A DNA stretch of 35,516 nucleotides from an uncultured Clostridia bacterium (GTDB taxonomy: Bacteria; Bacillota; Clostridia; Christensenellales; UBA1242): positions 1 to 35,516 of the forward strand of contig CAJFOL010000073.1 in NCBI GenBank assembly GCA_904397185.1. Reading direction: 5' to 3'. The notes below the pieces were generated by a model, which ran no database searches, was not told the origin of the DNA, and saw only the letters and a list, made by a program, of their open reading frames with translations. Below, piece after piece: positions 34,106 to 35,516 of this stretch. Numbering within the stretch: position 1 is the stretch's first letter; each line of letters begins with the position of its first letter. Position numbers and translations under genes: made by a program.

Positions 34106-34143
34106 AAAAAACATATAAAAATGCAAATTTTTATATGTTTTTT
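34106..34143. terminator. Bidirectional terminator between gpmI and the metallo-hydrolase gene
   Basis: A perfect 17-bp AT-rich stem (34106-34122 with 34127-34143) encloses a GCAA tetraloop (GNRA type on the plus strand). The arms begin and end in A and T runs, so it can act on both strands. It lies 54 nt after the gpmI stop and 24 nt after the stop of the convergent minus-strand gene. Confidence 0.85.
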
Positions 34144-34166
34144 ATTGTTTTATTTTAAATTTTTAA

Positions 34167-34787
34167 TTATTTTATATAAATTTCATAATTTATATCTTTG
34201 TCTAAATATGATATAAATTCTTTCTCATTTTGTTTTGTTCCTACAATCGCATTGTAATGCGATGGAATGACAAGTTTTGGTTTTATGATATTTGTAAGTT
34301 CTGCTCCCTCTTTGCCATCCATGGTAAATGTACCGCCTATTGGCACAAACAGACAATCGCATTTTATCTTTTTGTTATCCTCATTGATATCACAGTCGCC
34401 TAAAATTGCATAGCTGATATTTTTATATGTTATTTTATATCCCACCCAGCCGTATTCTTTTTTATGGAATTGTTTATTGACGTTATATGATGGAAAGGCC
34501 TCGACCCTTATTCCGTCAAGCAAAAATTCTTGATTTGGCTGGACTGCTACCATCTTATTTTTATAAGTTTTCTTTATCTCCTGAGCGACATCCATAGGAG
34601 CGATAAATATAGTATCATCACACACTATCTTATCAATATCTTCAGGCGAATAGTGGTCATAGTGAGCATGAGTTATAAAAATATATTTTGCCTTGTACTC
34701 CCCTGTTATCTTATAAGGGTCAACGAAGATTTCATCCCCTATCATTATTGAACTATGATAAAGTACTTTTGCATTATAATTTAACAT
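34167..34787 (-). CDS. Metallo-beta-lactamase-fold hydrolase (UlaG-like)
   Basis: The 206-residue cytoplasmic protein belongs to the Lactamase_B_3/UlaG-like branch of the metallo-beta-lactamase superfamily; substrate unknown. The metal motif T-H40-A-H42-Y-D44-H45 is intact, followed by a GDCD motif (Asp131) and the C-terminal PSHYN (His177), as expected for this branch. The small insert between them is typical of short Firmicute and archaeal members. The start MLNYNAKVLYHSS is family-like, with Shine-Dalgarno AAAGGAG 6 nt upstream. It follows the CrtO-like gene by 42 nt with no evident promoter between them, so the two are probably one transcript ending at the bidirectional terminator at 34106-34143. 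Confidence 0.85.
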   Translation of the reverse strand: MLNYNAKVLYHSSIMIGDEIFVDPYKITGEYKAKYIFITHAHYDHYSPEDIDKIVCDDTIFIAPMDVAQEIKKTYKNKMVAVQPNQEFLLDGIRVEAFPSYNVNKQFHKKEYGWVGYKITYKNISYAILGDCDINEDNKKIKCDCLFVPIGGTFTMDGKEGAELTNIIKPKLVIPSHYNAIVGTKQNEKEFISYLDKDINYEIYIK

Positions 34788-34829
34788 TTTTATCTCCTTT
34801 TTGCTAAAAAAACAATAAAAAATTCAATT

Positions 34830-35459
34830 TTAAGCCGTTTTTTCATCAAATTCATCAATATTTTCTTGATTTTGCTTTTCATTATCCTTCTTCTCTTTTT
34901 GGATGAGAAGCCTATTATATATCTTTAAAAATTTAGGTCTTAAATATCGCTGAACAAGTATTGGCATTATATGAAGAAGAAAATTCAAGAAAAATACAGG
35001 TAATCCAATCGTGAAAATGTATTCTCGTGGCAAGAATATGAATATAAGCAAACCCGCCACTATAGAGTAAAAATGCAAGGCTTCGGCTATGCAATTCTCT
35101 GTCAAAAATTTATAAATATATTCTGGGTTATTCGGCTCTGCAATTTCAGTCTTTGCAAAACCACTAAGTTTGCCGAGTTCTGGTATCTTATCCTTCCATT
35201 TTTTTATTTTCAATTTGTTATATAATTCATTCTCTTTGCTGTAAACTTTATATCTCTTTCGATACGGATTAAAGACCTTTGATGGTAGTATTCGGGTAAT
35301 TAATGTTATTACACCCGACATCAAACCACACACAACTACTGCTAAAAACAAATATAAAAACATTGCACCTACGTCCTTGTTCTCTGTAAGCACATAAAAG
35401 AGATTCCCTCCCATTATGATTGTTAAACCAACTGACAATATTGCAATGTATAATTTCAT
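34830..35459 (-). CDS. Multi-pass membrane protein, CrtO-like acyltransferase family candidate
   Basis: The 209-residue protein has about four transmembrane segments (near residues 4-24, 31-56, 128-146, 150-170). A central soluble block (YNKLKIKKWKDKIPELGKLSGFAK, about residues 80-103, then PEYIYKFLTENCIAEALHF) is followed by IMPILVQRYLRPKFLKIYNR and a charged Lys/Glu/Asn tail. The KKWKDK(I/L)PE block and the P-I-x-x-QRY-x-RP motif resemble the glycosyl-4,4'-diaponeurosporenoate acyltransferase (CrtO) family of Firmicutes, from memory and without a search. No carotenoid gene is nearby, so the acceptor may be another lipid or glycolipid. There is no Shine-Dalgarno site: TGC-TAAACT (35474-35466) puts the predicted transcript start on the A of the ATG, a second leaderless candidate. 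Confidence 0.65.
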   Translation of the reverse strand: MKLYIAILSVGLTIIMGGNLFYVLTENKDVGAMFLYLFLAVVVCGLMSGVITLITRILPSKVFNPYRKRYKVYSKENELYNKLKIKKWKDKIPELGKLSGFAKTEIAEPNNPEYIYKFLTENCIAEALHFYSIVAGLLIFIFLPREYIFTIGLPVFFLNFLLHIMPILVQRYLRPKFLKIYNRLLIQKEKKDNEKQNQENIDEFDEKTA

Positions 35460-35494
35460 ATTAATAGTTTAGCACAAATATCATAAAAAATAAA
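35460..35494 (-). promoter_or_regulatory. Probable leaderless promoter of the CrtO-like gene
   Basis: On the minus strand an extended -10 TGC-TAAACT (35474-35466) ends 7 nt before the ATG at 35459, with a weak -35-like TTTATT (35494-35489) at 17-bp spacing. No ribosome-binding site lies between. The arrangement matches that before uvrA but the boxes are poorer. Confidence 0.45.
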
Positions 35495-35516
35495 ACAAGT
35501 TTTTAGATTTTACTAA

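Overview
The window is an AT-rich stretch of a bacterial chromosome. It uses the standard bacterial code: TGA ends the giant gene, and tryptophans in the open frames I checked are TGG. Strong Shine-Dalgarno sites, consensus TTGACA/TATAAT promoters, a clostridial-type RadC, and BspA-like, WG-repeat and GLUG-type proteins point to an uncultured, probably gut-dwelling, Clostridia-like Firmicute. That placement is an inference from protein style only. I see no tRNA, rRNA, CRISPR array, transposase or phage gene.

Layout, left to right: the 5'-damaged end of a BspA-like leucine-rich-repeat gene that runs off the left edge (minus); uvrA (minus); a 36-residue small ORF coupled to a WG-repeat protein gene (minus); a second WG-repeat gene (minus); a gene for a membrane-anchored protein with an Ig-like domain (minus); uvrB (minus); two divergent genes for small paralogous proteins of nearly equal length (121 and 122 aa), separated by an extremely AT-rich spacer; radC (minus), which is translationally coupled to a 20-kb gene for a 6666-residue lipoprotein (minus, 56% of the window); then a divergent ttcA-like tRNA thiolation gene (plus), gpmI (plus), a metallo-beta-lactamase-fold hydrolase (minus) and a CrtO-like membrane protein (minus).

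The conserved genes cover nucleotide excision repair (uvrA, uvrB), tRNA modification (ttcA-like) and glycolysis (gpmI). The accessory content is dominated by repeat proteins: WG repeats apparently in the cytoplasm, and LRR and GLUG beta-solenoid proteins at the surface. The giant protein has a lipoprotein signal, Ig-like domains, about seven GLUG-type modules, a tandem-duplicated domain of unknown type and a collagen-like acidic/glycine-rich tail, with no wall-sorting signal.

Promoters can be read unusually well here. Most genes have their own promoter with a 17-bp spacer, and the predicted start site lies only 12-17 nt before the start codon, so the Shine-Dalgarno sequence sits almost at the mRNA 5' end. 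uvrA and the CrtO-like gene look leaderless. The giant gene is the exception, with a leader of about 58 nt and a hairpin abutting its ribosome-binding site. The most unusual items are the giant lipoprotein and its coupling to radC, a terminator for that operon embedded in the convergent neighbour gene, the divergent small-protein pair, and the leaderless or minimal-leader expression layout.
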